DNA of 64,000 nt from Fontivita pretiosa (GTDB taxonomy: Bacteria > Planctomycetota > Phycisphaerae > Tepidisphaerales > Tepidisphaeraceae): the NCBI RefSeq assembly GCF_050410795.1, contig NZ_CP191258.1:2976001-3040000 (forward strand), given 5' to 3'. Below the pieces are notes generated by a model. That model worked only from the letters and a program-made list of their open reading frames with translations. It was not told where the DNA came from and ran no database searches. Shown piece after piece: positions 1-8,436 of the stretch. Every line of letters begins with the position of its first letter. Position 1 is the stretch's first letter. Position numbers and translations under genes: made by a program.

Positions 1-986
1 TCGTGGGAACGCTGTCGGCAGTTGGCGGCGTAGGCGAGGAACCCGGCAAGGTGCGCGCCGCGCCGGCGGTGCGTCGTCTGGCCCGGGATCTGGGCGTGGA
101 TCTGGAACAGGTCCAGGGTACGGGCATCGGCGGGCGGATCACCTCGCGAGATGTGCAGGCGGCGGCACGCGCGGCGGGATTGACGCCTCAGCCCCTGTTC
201 GATGATGAGCCGCCCGCGCCTCCGCCCATCGTCGAAATGGCCGCCCATGACCAGCGCGAACCGCCTTCCGCTCAAGGCGATTGCATGCGCATTACCTTCC
301 GCGGCGTGCGACGAACCATCGCCGAGCACCTCCGCTACAGCGTGACCCATGCGGTTCACTACACCGTGATGGACGAGGCCGATGTCTCGGCACTGGAGAA
401 TCTGCGGCGCAAGCTGATGGCCGCCTCCAACGAAAAGATCAGCCTGCTGCCGTTCGTTGCGTCGGCGGTGTGTCGGGTTCTTTCGGGCCGCGAGGGGTCG
501 CAGTTCAACCGGCTCAATTCGACGGTGGATGACGAGAAGCAGGAGATCGTTCAGCATCGCCGCGTGCATTTGGGGATCGCGACGGACACCGAAAGCGGTC
601 TGATGGTGCCGGTGATCCACGACGCGGACAAGCTTGGCGTTCTGGAGTTGGCGCGGCGGATCGCGCAACTGGCAAAGGCCGCCCGCGACCGCACGCTGCC
701 TCGGGATCAACTCACAGGCTCCACCTTCACGATCAGCAATTTCGGCAGCTACGCCGGCAGATTCGGAACGCCGATCATCAACTATCCCGAGGCCGGGATC
801 CTCGCGGTGGGCCGCGCGCGCGAGGGCGTGGTGGTGCGCCAGGGGATGATCGGAGTTGGGCGGCTGCTGCCCCTGAGCCTGGGCGCGGATCATCGCGTCA
901 TCGACGGTGGCACCGCCGCCACCGCGCTGGCGAAGATCATCCAGCTTCTGCAAAATCCCGACGAGCTTCTGCCAACGACTCAATGA
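1..986 (+). CDS. 2-oxo acid dehydrogenase E2 acyltransferase (5' end outside window)
   Basis: This is the C-terminal part of a dihydrolipoamide acyltransferase, the core of a pyruvate or branched-chain 2-oxo acid dehydrogenase complex. The visible frame opens at base 3 with a GTG but no start site, and the lipoyl domain expected upstream is missing, so the gene runs off the left edge. Residues about 15-60 resemble the peripheral subunit-binding domain (KVRAAPAVRRLARDLGVDL, then GTGIGGRITSRDV). After a Pro-rich linker comes the catalytic acyltransferase domain, ending in the DHRVIDGG active-site motif (His297, Asp301 in this frame). The stop codon lies just ahead of an MBL-fold gene and a carboxyltransferase gene, so a branched-chain 2-oxo acid substrate is plausible, but this is inferred from context only. 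Confidence 0.9.
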   Translation, partial: VGTLSAVGGVGEEPGKVRAAPAVRRLARDLGVDLEQVQGTGIGGRITSRDVQAAARAAGLTPQPLFDDEPPAPPPIVEMAAHDQREPPSAQGDCMRITFRGVRRTIAEHLRYSVTHAVHYTVMDEADVSALENLRRKLMAASNEKISLLPFVASAVCRVLSGREGSQFNRLNSTVDDEKQEIVQHRRVHLGIATDTESGLMVPVIHDADKLGVLELARRIAQLAKAARDRTLPRDQLTGSTFTISNFGSYAGRFGTPIINYPEAGILAVGRAREGVVVRQGMIGVGRLLPLSLGADHRVIDGGTAATALAKIIQLLQNPDELLPTTQ

Positions 987-1015
987 ACCCAGTGTCACAA
1001 GGTGGTCCTGAATCC

Positions 1016-1927
1016 ATGGGCGAACCACGCTATCGCTGGAAACTGCTTCGCGCCGGACGTCTGCTGCTGGATGGCGGCGGAATGTTCGGCGTGGTGCCGA
1101 GAGTCGTCTGGTCCAGGCTCGTTACCCCGGACGAACGCAACCGCATCACGCTGGCCCACAACTGTCTGCTGTTGAGCAATGACCAACACACGGTGTTGAT
1201 CGAGGCCGGCAGCAGCCAGACGCTGGATCCCAAGATGCGGGAGATCTTCGGGCTGGAAGATTATCACATCCACGACGCGATCGACCAGGCCGGGGCGCGA
1301 TGCGAAGATGTCGATCATGTGATTCTCTCACACCTGCACTTCGACCACGCGGGCGGGCTAGTGCGGCGGGCGCGGCATGGCGACGGAAGCGAACTGACCT
1401 TCCCCAACGCGCGGGTCATCGTTCAACGCCGCGAATGGGAAGATGCCATCGCCGCTCGTTCCGTCATGACCCGCACGTACTACCGAAGTCATCTGGATCC
1501 GATACGCGAGCGGCTGCGGCTGGTCGAATCCACCCCTCCGTTCCTTCCCGGCCAGCCGCTTGACCGCGACCAGTTGCCGGCGATTCCCCTCCAGCAGCGG
1601 GTCACCCCCGTGCTGCCGGGCATCGAGGTCTTCCTCGCGCCCGGGCACACCTGGGGCCAGCAGGCAGTCAAGTTCACCGACCAGCACGGACGCACGGTCG
1701 TCTTCACACCCGATGTGATGCCCACGATTCACCACGTCGGAGCGGCGTACAGCCTGGCGTACGATGTCGAGCCGTACACCAGTATGCTCACGCGGCACTG
1801 GTTCCTGCTGGATGCGGCCAAGCACGACTGGCTGCTCGTGCTCGACCATGAGCCGGGCAACCCCTGCATGCGCGTCCGGCCGGATGGCAAGGGATGGTAC
1901 AAACTGGTTCCCGAAAGCATCGAATGA
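1016..1927 (+). CDS. MBL-fold metallohydrolase
   Basis: A 303-residue metallo-beta-lactamase fold hydrolase. The zinc-binding motif HLHFDH is at residues 106-111, with later ligands APGHTWG (His211), TPDV (Asp233) and LDHEPG (His278), so both metal sites look complete. The N-terminal LDGGGMFGVVP resembles the YtnP and quorum-quenching lactonase branch, but the substrate cannot be fixed from sequence. I chose ATG 1016 because AAGGTGG lies at 999-1005. An in-frame ATG at 983 overlaps the E2 stop but has no ribosome binding site. Its stop overlaps the start of the next gene (ATGA), so it belongs to the acyl-CoA operon, perhaps as a thioesterase-like or lactone hydrolase step. Confidence 0.85.
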   Translation: MGEPRYRWKLLRAGRLLLDGGGMFGVVPRVVWSRLVTPDERNRITLAHNCLLLSNDQHTVLIEAGSSQTLDPKMREIFGLEDYHIHDAIDQAGARCEDVDHVILSHLHFDHAGGLVRRARHGDGSELTFPNARVIVQRREWEDAIAARSVMTRTYYRSHLDPIRERLRLVESTPPFLPGQPLDRDQLPAIPLQQRVTPVLPGIEVFLAPGHTWGQQAVKFTDQHGRTVVFTPDVMPTIHHVGAAYSLAYDVEPYTSMLTRHWFLLDAAKHDWLLVLDHEPGNPCMRVRPDGKGWYKLVPESIE

Positions 1928-3597
1928 ACGCAAAGGCCCGCAAACCAGGCGACATGACCAGCAACGCCAGGACGAGCAGTGCGTCGTCGCCGCTCGATGC
2001 CTCGGCGTCTTTGCGATCATGGACTGATCAAATCCTGGCGCAGGAGCAGGTGCTTCGTCAGGGAGGCGGACAAGCAGGCCATGCGCGGCAGAAAAACCTG
2101 GGGCGATTGGGTGTGCGACAGCGCCTGGCACTGCTGCTGGACAAGGACTCGCCCTGGATCGAATTCGGGCTGTGGGCGGCCTGGGGGATGTACCAGGAGG
2201 TGGGCGAGGTTGTGTCGGCGGGCGTGGTCACGGGCGTCGGATATGTTCACGATAGGCCATGCATGATCGTCGCCAACGACGCGACGGTGAAGGCGGGGGC
2301 CTTTTTCCCGATGACCTGCAAGAAGGTTCTGCGGGCCCAGAAGATCGCCGCGAAGTGCAACCTGCCGCTGGTGTATCTGGTTGATTCGGCGGGCGTGTTT
2401 CTGCCGATGCAGGATGAGATCTTCCCGGACGAAGACGACTTCGGGCGAATCTTCCGAAACAACGCGGTGCTCAGCGCGATGGGCGTGCCGCAGTATGCGG
2501 CGATCATGGGCAACTGCGTGGCGGGCGGGGCGTACCTGCCGGTCCTGTGCGACAAGATCCTCATGACCAGCGGCAGCGAGCTGTACCTTGCCGGGCCGGC
2601 GCTGGTGAAGGCGGCGATCGGACAGGACGCAAGTCCCGAGGAGCTTGGCGGCGCGACGATGCACTCGCAGATCAGCGGCACGGTGGATTTTCATGAGAAG
2701 GATGATGAGTCATGCCTGTCGCGGCTGCGCCAGCTCATCGCGCTTCTGCCTGCCTGTCCGAAAAAGACTCCCGACCCCTTAAAAAAGGGGTCGGGAGTCT
2801 TTTACAGGGTTTATGACCTGCTCAGTCTCGATGGACGCAGGGAATACGACGCCCGCGACCTGCTCAAATGCTTCGTCGATCCCGACTCGCTCATCGAATA
2901 CAAAGCCGACTACGGCAAGAGTCTCGTGTGCGCCTATGCCGCGATCGGCGGAATCAAGGTCGGCATCGTCGCCAACCAGCGCACGCGAACCAAGTCCCCC
3001 CGCGGAGAGCTTCAGATCGGCGGCGTGATCTACCCCGACAGCGCCGACAAGGCCGCGCGCTTCGTCATGGACTGCAACCAGACGCAACTGCCGATCGTCT
3101 TCTTCCAGGACGTGCAGGGCTTCATGGTCGGCCGCGACGCCGAGCAGCATGGCATCATCCGCAGCGGCGCCAAGCTCGTGAACGTCGTAAGCAACTCGAC
3201 AGTCCCGAAAATCACCGTGATCGTCGGCGGCTCGTTCGGGGCCGGCAACTACGCGCTGTGCGGCAAGGCGTTTGATCCGGTGTTCATCTACGCCTGGCCG
3301 AGCGCGAAATACGCCGTCATGGGCGCAGAGCAGGCCGCGGGCACGCTGCTGAAGCTTGCCCAGCGCCAGGCGGAGCGAGCGGGCCGGAAGCTGACGCAGG
3401 CACAGATCGACGAGCTTGGCCAGACGATTCGCGCGGGATATCAGCAGCAGACCGACGTACGTTACGCCGCCGCTCGCGGCTGGGTCGATGCCATCATCGC
3501 CCCGCACACGACACGCGATGTGCTGATCGAGTCGCTGAAGCTGGCGACGCGCCCGCCTCCGCCGGGCGGGCTTCGCGCCGGCGTGTTGCAGGTGTGA
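1924..3597 (+). CDS. acyl-CoA carboxylase carboxyltransferase subunit (methylcrotonyl/propionyl type)
   Basis: A 557-residue biotin-dependent carboxyltransferase beta-type subunit that moves CO2 from biotin to an acyl-CoA. Both crotonase-like halves are present: GGAYLPVLCDK in the N half, and FFQDVQGFMVG with GGSFGAGNYALCGKAF in the C half, as in methylcrotonyl- and geranyl-CoA carboxylases. ATG 1924 overlaps the upstream stop (ATGA). Residues 280-293 are encoded by a perfect inverted repeat (see 2762-2803) lying in the linker between the two halves, a region that varies in the family, so the enzyme may still work. The AtuA-like and LiuC-like neighbours suggest leucine or acyclic isoprenoid degradation. 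The biotin carboxylase partner is not in the window. Confidence 0.88.
   Translation: MNAKARKPGDMTSNARTSSASSPLDASASLRSWTDQILAQEQVLRQGGGQAGHARQKNLGRLGVRQRLALLLDKDSPWIEFGLWAAWGMYQEVGEVVSAGVVTGVGYVHDRPCMIVANDATVKAGAFFPMTCKKVLRAQKIAAKCNLPLVYLVDSAGVFLPMQDEIFPDEDDFGRIFRNNAVLSAMGVPQYAAIMGNCVAGGAYLPVLCDKILMTSGSELYLAGPALVKAAIGQDASPEELGGATMHSQISGTVDFHEKDDESCLSRLRQLIALLPACPKKTPDPLKKGSGVFYRVYDLLSLDGRREYDARDLLKCFVDPDSLIEYKADYGKSLVCAYAAIGGIKVGIVANQRTRTKSPRGELQIGGVIYPDSADKAARFVMDCNQTQLPIVFFQDVQGFMVGRDAEQHGIIRSGAKLVNVVSNSTVPKITVIVGGSFGAGNYALCGKAFDPVFIYAWPSAKYAVMGAEQAAGTLLKLAQRQAERAGRKLTQAQIDELGQTIRAGYQQQTDVRYAAARGWVDAIIAPHTTRDVLIESLKLATRPPPPGGLRAGVLQV
2762..2803. repeat. perfect 19-bp inverted repeat inside the carboxyltransferase gene
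   Basis: The arms are 2762-2780 and 2785-2803, perfect over 19 bp with an AAAA loop. The whole repeat is translated in frame as KKTPDPLKKGSGVF. The strong hairpin and its A/T-rich ends look like a terminator-type or palindromic dispersed element that entered a tolerant linker without breaking the frame. Confidence 0.9.
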
Positions 3598-3651
3598 GTC
3601 CTGCTTATCCCTGTGCCCGGGTTTTCGGTGCAGATGCCGAACAGTCGCTGT

Positions 3652-5013
3652 ATGGACGACAACATACGCATCGCCAACGCGCAGGCCTTCTGGGGCGACA
3701 GCTCCGACGCCCCGGCCACATTGCTTGCCCAGCAGCCGCAGATCGACTGGCTGACGCTGGATTATCTGGCCGAAGTGTCGATGTCGATTCTGGCGCGGCA
3801 GCGGCAGCGCGATCCAACCGCCGGCTACGCGCGCGACTTTCTGGACGTGATCCAGTCTCTCGCGCCGGCGTGGCGAAACGGCAGCCGCATGCGACTGATC
3901 TCCAACGCCGGCGGGTTGAACCCGCGGGGCTGCGCCCAGGCGTGCGTCGCCATTTTGCGTGGATCCGGATGCGCGGGGATGAAGATGGGCATCGTCAGCG
4001 GCGATGACGTCCTCGAGCAGCTTCGATCCGATCCGACGTGCCAGCACTACTGCAACCTGGAAACCGGCGCCACTCTGACGGACATCCTCGACAGGCTCGT
4101 CTCCGCCAACGCCTATCTGGGCGCCGCGCCGCTCGTCCAGGCGATCGACGTCGGAGCCGACATCATCATCACCGGTCGCCTCGCTGACCCCAGCCTCACC
4201 GTCGCGCCGTGCATGGCACACTTCGGCTGGCGGAGCGACGACTACGACCGTCTGGCCGGCGCGACCGTCGCCGGGCACCTCATCGAGTGCGGCACTCAGG
4301 CCACCGGCGGCATCAGCACGGATTGGCTCGATGTGCCCGATGCGGCCAACATCGGCTTCCCGATCGTCCAGGTGAGCGACGACGGCTCGTGCGTGCTGAG
4401 CAAGCCTTCAGGCACGGGCGGGCGCGTCAACGCGCGCACAGTCAAGGAGCAGCTTGTCTATGAGATCGGTGATCCGGCGAACTACATCAGTCCCGATGTC
4501 GTGGCATCATTCCTGACTCTGCGGGTCCAGGAACTTGGGGACGATCGAGTGCGGATCGGCGGCGCGACGGGCCGCGCGCCCACGCCGTTTTACAAAGTCA
4601 GTGCCACATACCGGGCCGGATACCGGGCGTCGGGGATGCTCACGATCGTCGGGCGCGATGCAGTGCTCAAGGCGCGGCGCTGCGGCCAGATCGTGCTGGA
4701 TCGTCTGCGTCGCGCGGGCTTCCAGCCGCAGCGGACGCTGGTGGAGTGTCTTGGCGGCGGCGATGCCGCGCCGGGCGTATTGCCGCGACGCGACGATCTG
4801 CACGAAACCGTGCTGCGCATCACGGTTGCCGATGAACGGCGCGACGTTGTCGAGCGATTCAGCCGCGAAATCGTCCCGCTGGTAACCGGTGGGCCGCAGG
4901 GAACCAGCGGCTACTTCGACGGTCGGCCGGCCGTCCGCGAAGTGTTCGGCTATTGGCCGTGCCTCATCCAGCGCGACCGCGTGCAGGCACAGGTGCAGGT
5001 GCTCGACGTTTGA
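3652..5013 (+). CDS. AtuA family protein (acyclic terpene utilization, DUF1446)
   Basis: A 453-residue protein with the AtuA/DUF1446 pattern: RIANAQAFWGD at the N-terminus, DYLAEVSMSILARQ, then SNAGGLNPRGCA and IITGRLADPSLT. The family occurs with acyl-CoA carboxylases in acyclic terpene and leucine catabolism; its chemistry is not established. ATG 3652 is chosen because the conserved N-terminus begins right there, although the frame is open from 3613. In many bacteria the protein carries a C-terminal ferredoxin-fold domain; here that domain is encoded by the next gene. It follows the carboxyltransferase stop by about 55 bases, so co-transcription is likely. Confidence 0.85.
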   Translation: MDDNIRIANAQAFWGDSSDAPATLLAQQPQIDWLTLDYLAEVSMSILARQRQRDPTAGYARDFLDVIQSLAPAWRNGSRMRLISNAGGLNPRGCAQACVAILRGSGCAGMKMGIVSGDDVLEQLRSDPTCQHYCNLETGATLTDILDRLVSANAYLGAAPLVQAIDVGADIIITGRLADPSLTVAPCMAHFGWRSDDYDRLAGATVAGHLIECGTQATGGISTDWLDVPDAANIGFPIVQVSDDGSCVLSKPSGTGGRVNARTVKEQLVYEIGDPANYISPDVVASFLTLRVQELGDDRVRIGGATGRAPTPFYKVSATYRAGYRASGMLTIVGRDAVLKARRCGQIVLDRLRRAGFQPQRTLVECLGGGDAAPGVLPRRDDLHETVLRITVADERRDVVERFSREIVPLVTGGPQGTSGYFDGRPAVREVFGYWPCLIQRDRVQAQVQVLDV

Positions 5014-5093
5014 CGCCGCATAACGGGTGCGGCCCATTGGATGACATCGGCGGACGTGAACCGGATACCCGTGAGCCCAGAAGGATCAGAAGC

Positions 5094-5438
5094 ATGAAGC
5101 TGCGGCTCGGACAAATCGCATACGCGCGCAGCGGCGACAAGGGCGCCGCGGCGAACATCGGCCTGATCGCTTACACGCCCGCGGGTTACGAGCTGCTCCG
5201 CCAGCGGCTCACCGCCGACGTCGTCGAACAGTTCTTCGCTCCGATGCATCCGGGCCGCGTGAGGCGCTATGAGCTGCCGAACCTGGGCGCGCTCAACTTC
5301 GTCCTGCCCGAGATCCTCGGCGAGGGCGGCGCCGGACTGTCGCTGCGCATCGACGCCCAGGGCAAGGCGCTGGGTCAGGTCCTGCTTGAAATGTCGATCG
5401 ACGTGCCCGACGATTTGCTGCCACAATGCCTGCCATGA
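5094..5438 (+). CDS. AtuA C-terminal ferredoxin-like domain as a separate protein
   Basis: A 114-residue protein that starts MKLRLGQIAYARSGDKG and matches, by recognition, the small ferredoxin-fold domain usually found at the C-terminus of AtuA proteins (pattern ARSGDKG...ANIG...YELPNLGALNF). ATG 5094 is preceded by AGAAGGA. Here it is encoded directly after the main AtuA gene, so the two probably form one complex from a split gene. Its stop overlaps the start of the enoyl-CoA hydratase gene (ATGA). Confidence 0.8.
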   Translation: MKLRLGQIAYARSGDKGAAANIGLIAYTPAGYELLRQRLTADVVEQFFAPMHPGRVRRYELPNLGALNFVLPEILGEGGAGLSLRIDAQGKALGQVLLEMSIDVPDDLLPQCLP

Positions 5439-6214
5439 GCCAACCCCTTGTAAAGCTCGAATCGCCAGATGCAGCCATCGCGATCCTCACGCTCGACCGT
5501 GCCGACAAGCGCAACGCGCTGAGTCTGGAGCTGATCCAGCAGATCACGTCGGCGGTAATGCAGTCTGCGGGCGAGCTGGCGCGGCGCGTGTTGATCGTCC
5601 GCGGCGAAGGGCCGGCATTCTGCGCGGGGCTGGATCTGCTCGAAGCGTCGCAAGCGGACATGGCCGAAAAGTCCGCCGAGGCGATGGCGCGGATGTTCGA
5701 GGCGATCTGCACCTCGCCGCTGGTCACGATCGCCGCAGCGCACGGGGCGGCCATCGGCGGCGGGGCGGGGCTGGTCATGGCCTGTGACTTCGTCGTCGCA
5801 GCCGATGACCTGAAGCTCGGCTTTCCCGAAGTACATCGCGGACTCGTCGCGGCGCTGGTGACGGCCATCCTCCAGCGCCAGGTTGCCGATCGCACCGCAC
5901 GCGAGCTGGTCTTGCTCGGACAGACCATCGACGCCGAACGCGCCAGACAGATCGGGCTGGTGAACCGCGTGGTCCCGGCGCAGCAACTGGTGGACACGGC
6001 GATGGAGCTGGCGCGGCAGGTTTGCCGGGCAGCGCCCAACGCCGTCGTGCGCAGCAAGCGAGTGCTTGACGAATTCAGCCCGCATCCGATCCGTCAGGAG
6101 CTTGGCCGAGCGATCCGATATCACCTTGAGGCGCGCAACTCGTCCGAAGCGGAAGAAGGACTGCGGGCCTTTATCGAGAAACGCCCGCCGAAATGGGGTT
6201 CCCGATCCGCCTGA
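5435..6214 (+). CDS. enoyl-CoA hydratase/isomerase (LiuC-like)
   Basis: A 259-residue crotonase-fold protein. The oxyanion-hole elements are FCAGLDL (residues 62-68) and GAAIGGGAG (105-112), and a catalytic Glu is present in GFPEVHRGL (Glu132). The first crotonase glutamate is replaced (GGGAGL instead of GGGCEL), a pattern also seen in methylglutaconyl-CoA hydratase-like proteins. ATG 5435 overlaps the upstream stop, implying translational coupling; an ATG at 5426 is also in frame. Its place after a carboxyltransferase and AtuA proteins fits the hydration step of leucine or isoprenoid degradation, but the exact substrate is inferred. Confidence 0.88.
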   Translation: MSQPLVKLESPDAAIAILTLDRADKRNALSLELIQQITSAVMQSAGELARRVLIVRGEGPAFCAGLDLLEASQADMAEKSAEAMARMFEAICTSPLVTIAAAHGAAIGGGAGLVMACDFVVAADDLKLGFPEVHRGLVAALVTAILQRQVADRTARELVLLGQTIDAERARQIGLVNRVVPAQQLVDTAMELARQVCRAAPNAVVRSKRVLDEFSPHPIRQELGRAIRYHLEARNSSEAEEGLRAFIEKRPPKWGSRSA

Positions 6215-6372
6215 ACCCGCGGGCGATAGCCGCGAGCGACACGAAGCAGTACCCGTATCGCGAAGCAATTCCATTCCCATCGCGCCCTTGTTCGTGCTGA
6301 TCGCGCCGCGACGGTTTGTGGGGATCGACGATGAGCCGGGTCCGCCGCTTTGCGCGGCGGGAATCAGGCCGA

Positions 6373-7020
6373 TCAAACGCGCACCGTCCGCAGACGCAGC
6401 ATCTCGCGGACGTAGGCGTCGGTGGTGTTGAGGTGGCCGCTGGCCTGGCGGGCGCGCTCCAGCAGATGCTCGGCGTCGAGCCGCCTCTCGCCCAGCGCCA
6501 TCAGCGCGGCGATCGCGTCCTCTTCGACTTCGCTGAATCGCCTGATCGTCTGCGACAGCCCCGCTCCCCGCCGCGCGTCGGCCGGCAGGTCCGCGGCGAA
6601 TTCCTGCACCTTTCCGGCCAGCTCCGCGACGATCTGCTCCGCCAGACGCTTGCCGACCATCGGAAGCTGCGAGAGAAACCGCGCATCCTTCGACTCGATC
6701 GCGTGCGCGATCTGGCCCACCGGCATCGCCAGCGCCCGCAGCGCCTTCTTTGGGCCGATGCCTTTGACCGTGATGAACTTTTCGAAAAACCGCTTGTCCT
6801 CGCGACGCAGAAACCCGATCAGCCGGGGATCCAGACTGCCGCTGGAGGCGTCGCCTTCCAGATAGAAGATGGTGTGAAACGTCATCTGCTCGCCGACGGA
6901 CCCCTGGAGCAATTCCACATCCGATGCCGGGATGAGCATCTCGTAGACCATCGGGCCGGCTTCGACATACACACGATCTTCGACGACTTGCCGAAGCGTA
7001 CCGGTCAGGGCGGAAATCAT
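6373..7020 (-). CDS. ruvA: Holliday junction branch migration protein RuvA
   Basis: A 215-residue RuvA, which binds four-way DNA junctions and loads the RuvB motor. The N-terminal OB-fold (MISALTGTLRQ...YLEGD) is followed by two helix-hairpin-helix motifs (ITVKGIGPKKALRAL near residue 85; LPMVGKRLAEQIVAEL near 120), an acidic linker and the C-terminal RuvB-binding domain (EVEEDAIAALMALGE). Length is normal. It is convergent with the enoyl-CoA hydratase gene. The 158 bases between them hold only a GC hairpin at 6342-6360 without a T tract. Confidence 0.95.
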   Translation of the reverse strand: MISALTGTLRQVVEDRVYVEAGPMVYEMLIPASDVELLQGSVGEQMTFHTIFYLEGDASSGSLDPRLIGFLRREDKRFFEKFITVKGIGPKKALRALAMPVGQIAHAIESKDARFLSQLPMVGKRLAEQIVAELAGKVQEFAADLPADARRGAGLSQTIRRFSEVEEDAIAALMALGERRLDAEHLLERARQASGHLNTTDAYVREMLRLRTVRV

Positions 7021-7071
7021 GCCCGCGATTCTAGCAGTTGCCCGCTGCGATCTCGACTGCAGCGGCCCGCT

Positions 7072-7716
7072 TCAGCTCGCCAGCTTGCCGCGCAGATACT
7101 GCCTGGCCAGCTTCCAGTCCCGCTCGACGGTGCGCTGCGAGATTTCGAGCAACTCGGCGATTCGCTTGTGCTCCAGCCCGGCAAAGTAGCGGTACATCAC
7201 GACCTGGTAACGGCGCGGATCCTCCTGTCGAAGCTGCCCCAGTGCCCGATCCAGAGCCTCCAGATCGAGCTGGTCGGATGTTTCAGGCTTGCAGGAGGGA
7301 TCCTGCGGATCGATCCTGTCGATGTCCAGTCGCGTCGCGCCGCCGCCACGCTTCTGCGCTTTGCTGGCGCGGGCATGATCGACCAGAATCTGTCGCATGG
7401 CTTCGGCGGCGGCGTTGAAGAAATGGCGTTGCGATTCGTACTGTCGCGGCGAATCGCCGCCGGCGAGCTTGAGATACGCCTCGTGCACGATCGCCGTCGC
7501 CTGGAGCGTGTTGCCCGGGCGATGCTGCGCCAGGTAATAGGCGGCGCGTTTGCGCAGTTCCTGATAGACGAGGGGAAACAGTTCCTCCGCCGCCGCGGCG
7601 CGACCGCCTTCGCCCTCGCTTCCGCCCGGCGACTGCTCGATGCGGGTCAGCAGCGTCGCAATTGCCTGGCCGGCAAAGTTCGCGATTGATTCGGGCTGGT
7701 CAGCTTTATCGCTCAT
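7072..7716 (-). CDS. ECF-type RNA polymerase sigma factor (planctomycete Sig-70_X6-like)
   Basis: A 214-residue sigma-70 family factor. Region 2 is ELFPLVYQELRKRAAYYL...TLQATAIVHEAYLKL, and region 4 is RYFAGLEHKRIAELLEISQRTVERDW, the helix-turn-helix that reads the -35 element. The TLQATAIVHEAYLKL signature is typical of the group expanded in planctomycetes and acidobacteria. ATG 7716 is used because the conserved part begins shortly after it; the frame is open further upstream. No anti-sigma gene is adjacent. The next upstream gene on the same strand is a small coiled-coil protein. Confidence 0.9.
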   Translation of the reverse strand: MSDKADQPESIANFAGQAIATLLTRIEQSPGGSEGEGGRAAAAEELFPLVYQELRKRAAYYLAQHRPGNTLQATAIVHEAYLKLAGGDSPRQYESQRHFFNAAAEAMRQILVDHARASKAQKRGGGATRLDIDRIDPQDPSCKPETSDQLDLEALDRALGQLRQEDPRRYQVVMYRYFAGLEHKRIAELLEISQRTVERDWKLARQYLRGKLAS

Positions 7717-7761
7717 GCTCGACGATTGCAGTCCTGGTGGCACCTTACCCAACGCTCGCCG

Positions 7762-7798
7762 CAAAAAGAAGAGCAGGCGCCACGCATTGCGCCTGCTC
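7762..7798 (-). terminator. rho-independent terminator after the coiled-coil gene
   Basis: A 10-bp perfect stem (7771-7780 with 7789-7798, GAGCAGGCGC) and an 8-base loop, followed on the minus strand by a T-rich tail (TTCTTTTTGC). It lies between the coiled-coil gene and the sigma factor gene and would separate their transcription. Confidence 0.75.
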
Positions 7799-7888
7799 AT
7801 CCTGAAAGGGGTTTTTTCGCATCGCCCGGGCCGTTCTGGCGAGCGGCCCGGACGCACGACGCCTAATGCCTGCTCAGGTTCATCCATC

Positions 7889-8158
7889 TCATTCGTTGTT
7901 GCCGCTGGTTTCTTCGAGCATTTTCCGCAGATACCCGTTCTCGCGCCGCGTGGCCTCCAGGTCGAACACCAGGTACTTGATGCTCAGCCGCAGGTAGTCC
8001 AGGCTCTCCTGGAGCGAGCTGACGGTCTGGCGGAGGCGCTCGTGGCGCTGGCGGGTTTCGTCGGCGAGCTTCTCGAGCTTGGCGCGCTCGGTTGCGGGCA
8101 GTGTGCTGATCTCACCCATCAGCTCCGCCAGTTTTGTTTGAAACTCCTGTTCATTCAT
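7889..8158 (-). CDS. small coiled-coil protein of unknown function
   Basis: An 89-residue protein, almost entirely helical by composition, with heptad-like spacing (LAELMGEISTLPATERAKL, RLRQTVSSLQESLDYLRL) and a charged C-terminus. It has no signal peptide or membrane segment. ATG 8158 follows a GGAGC-like site. The motif LDYLRLSIKYLVFDLEATRREN looks constrained, and I believe similar small proteins occur in other planctomycetes, but I cannot name a function. It ends at a clear terminator before the sigma factor gene, so it is its own transcription unit. Confidence 0.7.
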   Translation of the reverse strand: MNEQEFQTKLAELMGEISTLPATERAKLEKLADETRQRHERLRQTVSSLQESLDYLRLSIKYLVFDLEATRRENGYLRKMLEETSGNNE

Positions 8159-8436
8159 TGCTTGTGCTCCCATCAATGGCTGTGTGCCACGGCTATGGCA
8201 AAGCCTGTTCCACGCGGCTGCGGCGTCGGCCGGGCTGGCTGGTGCGGTTGCGGGGGATGCAATTCCCCTTTGAAACTGCCCCGTTTGGGGCCGCTCGTCC
8301 CGCAGCGTTGGCGACGACTGTGCCGGCTGATGCCGCAAGTCAACATTCCCCCGTATCGCTGACGCCCCAACGCCACGCCGCGGCGGCGAGGATGCGTCAA
8401 CGCCTCAACTTCCGCGCCTTCTCCGCCAGGCTCGAC

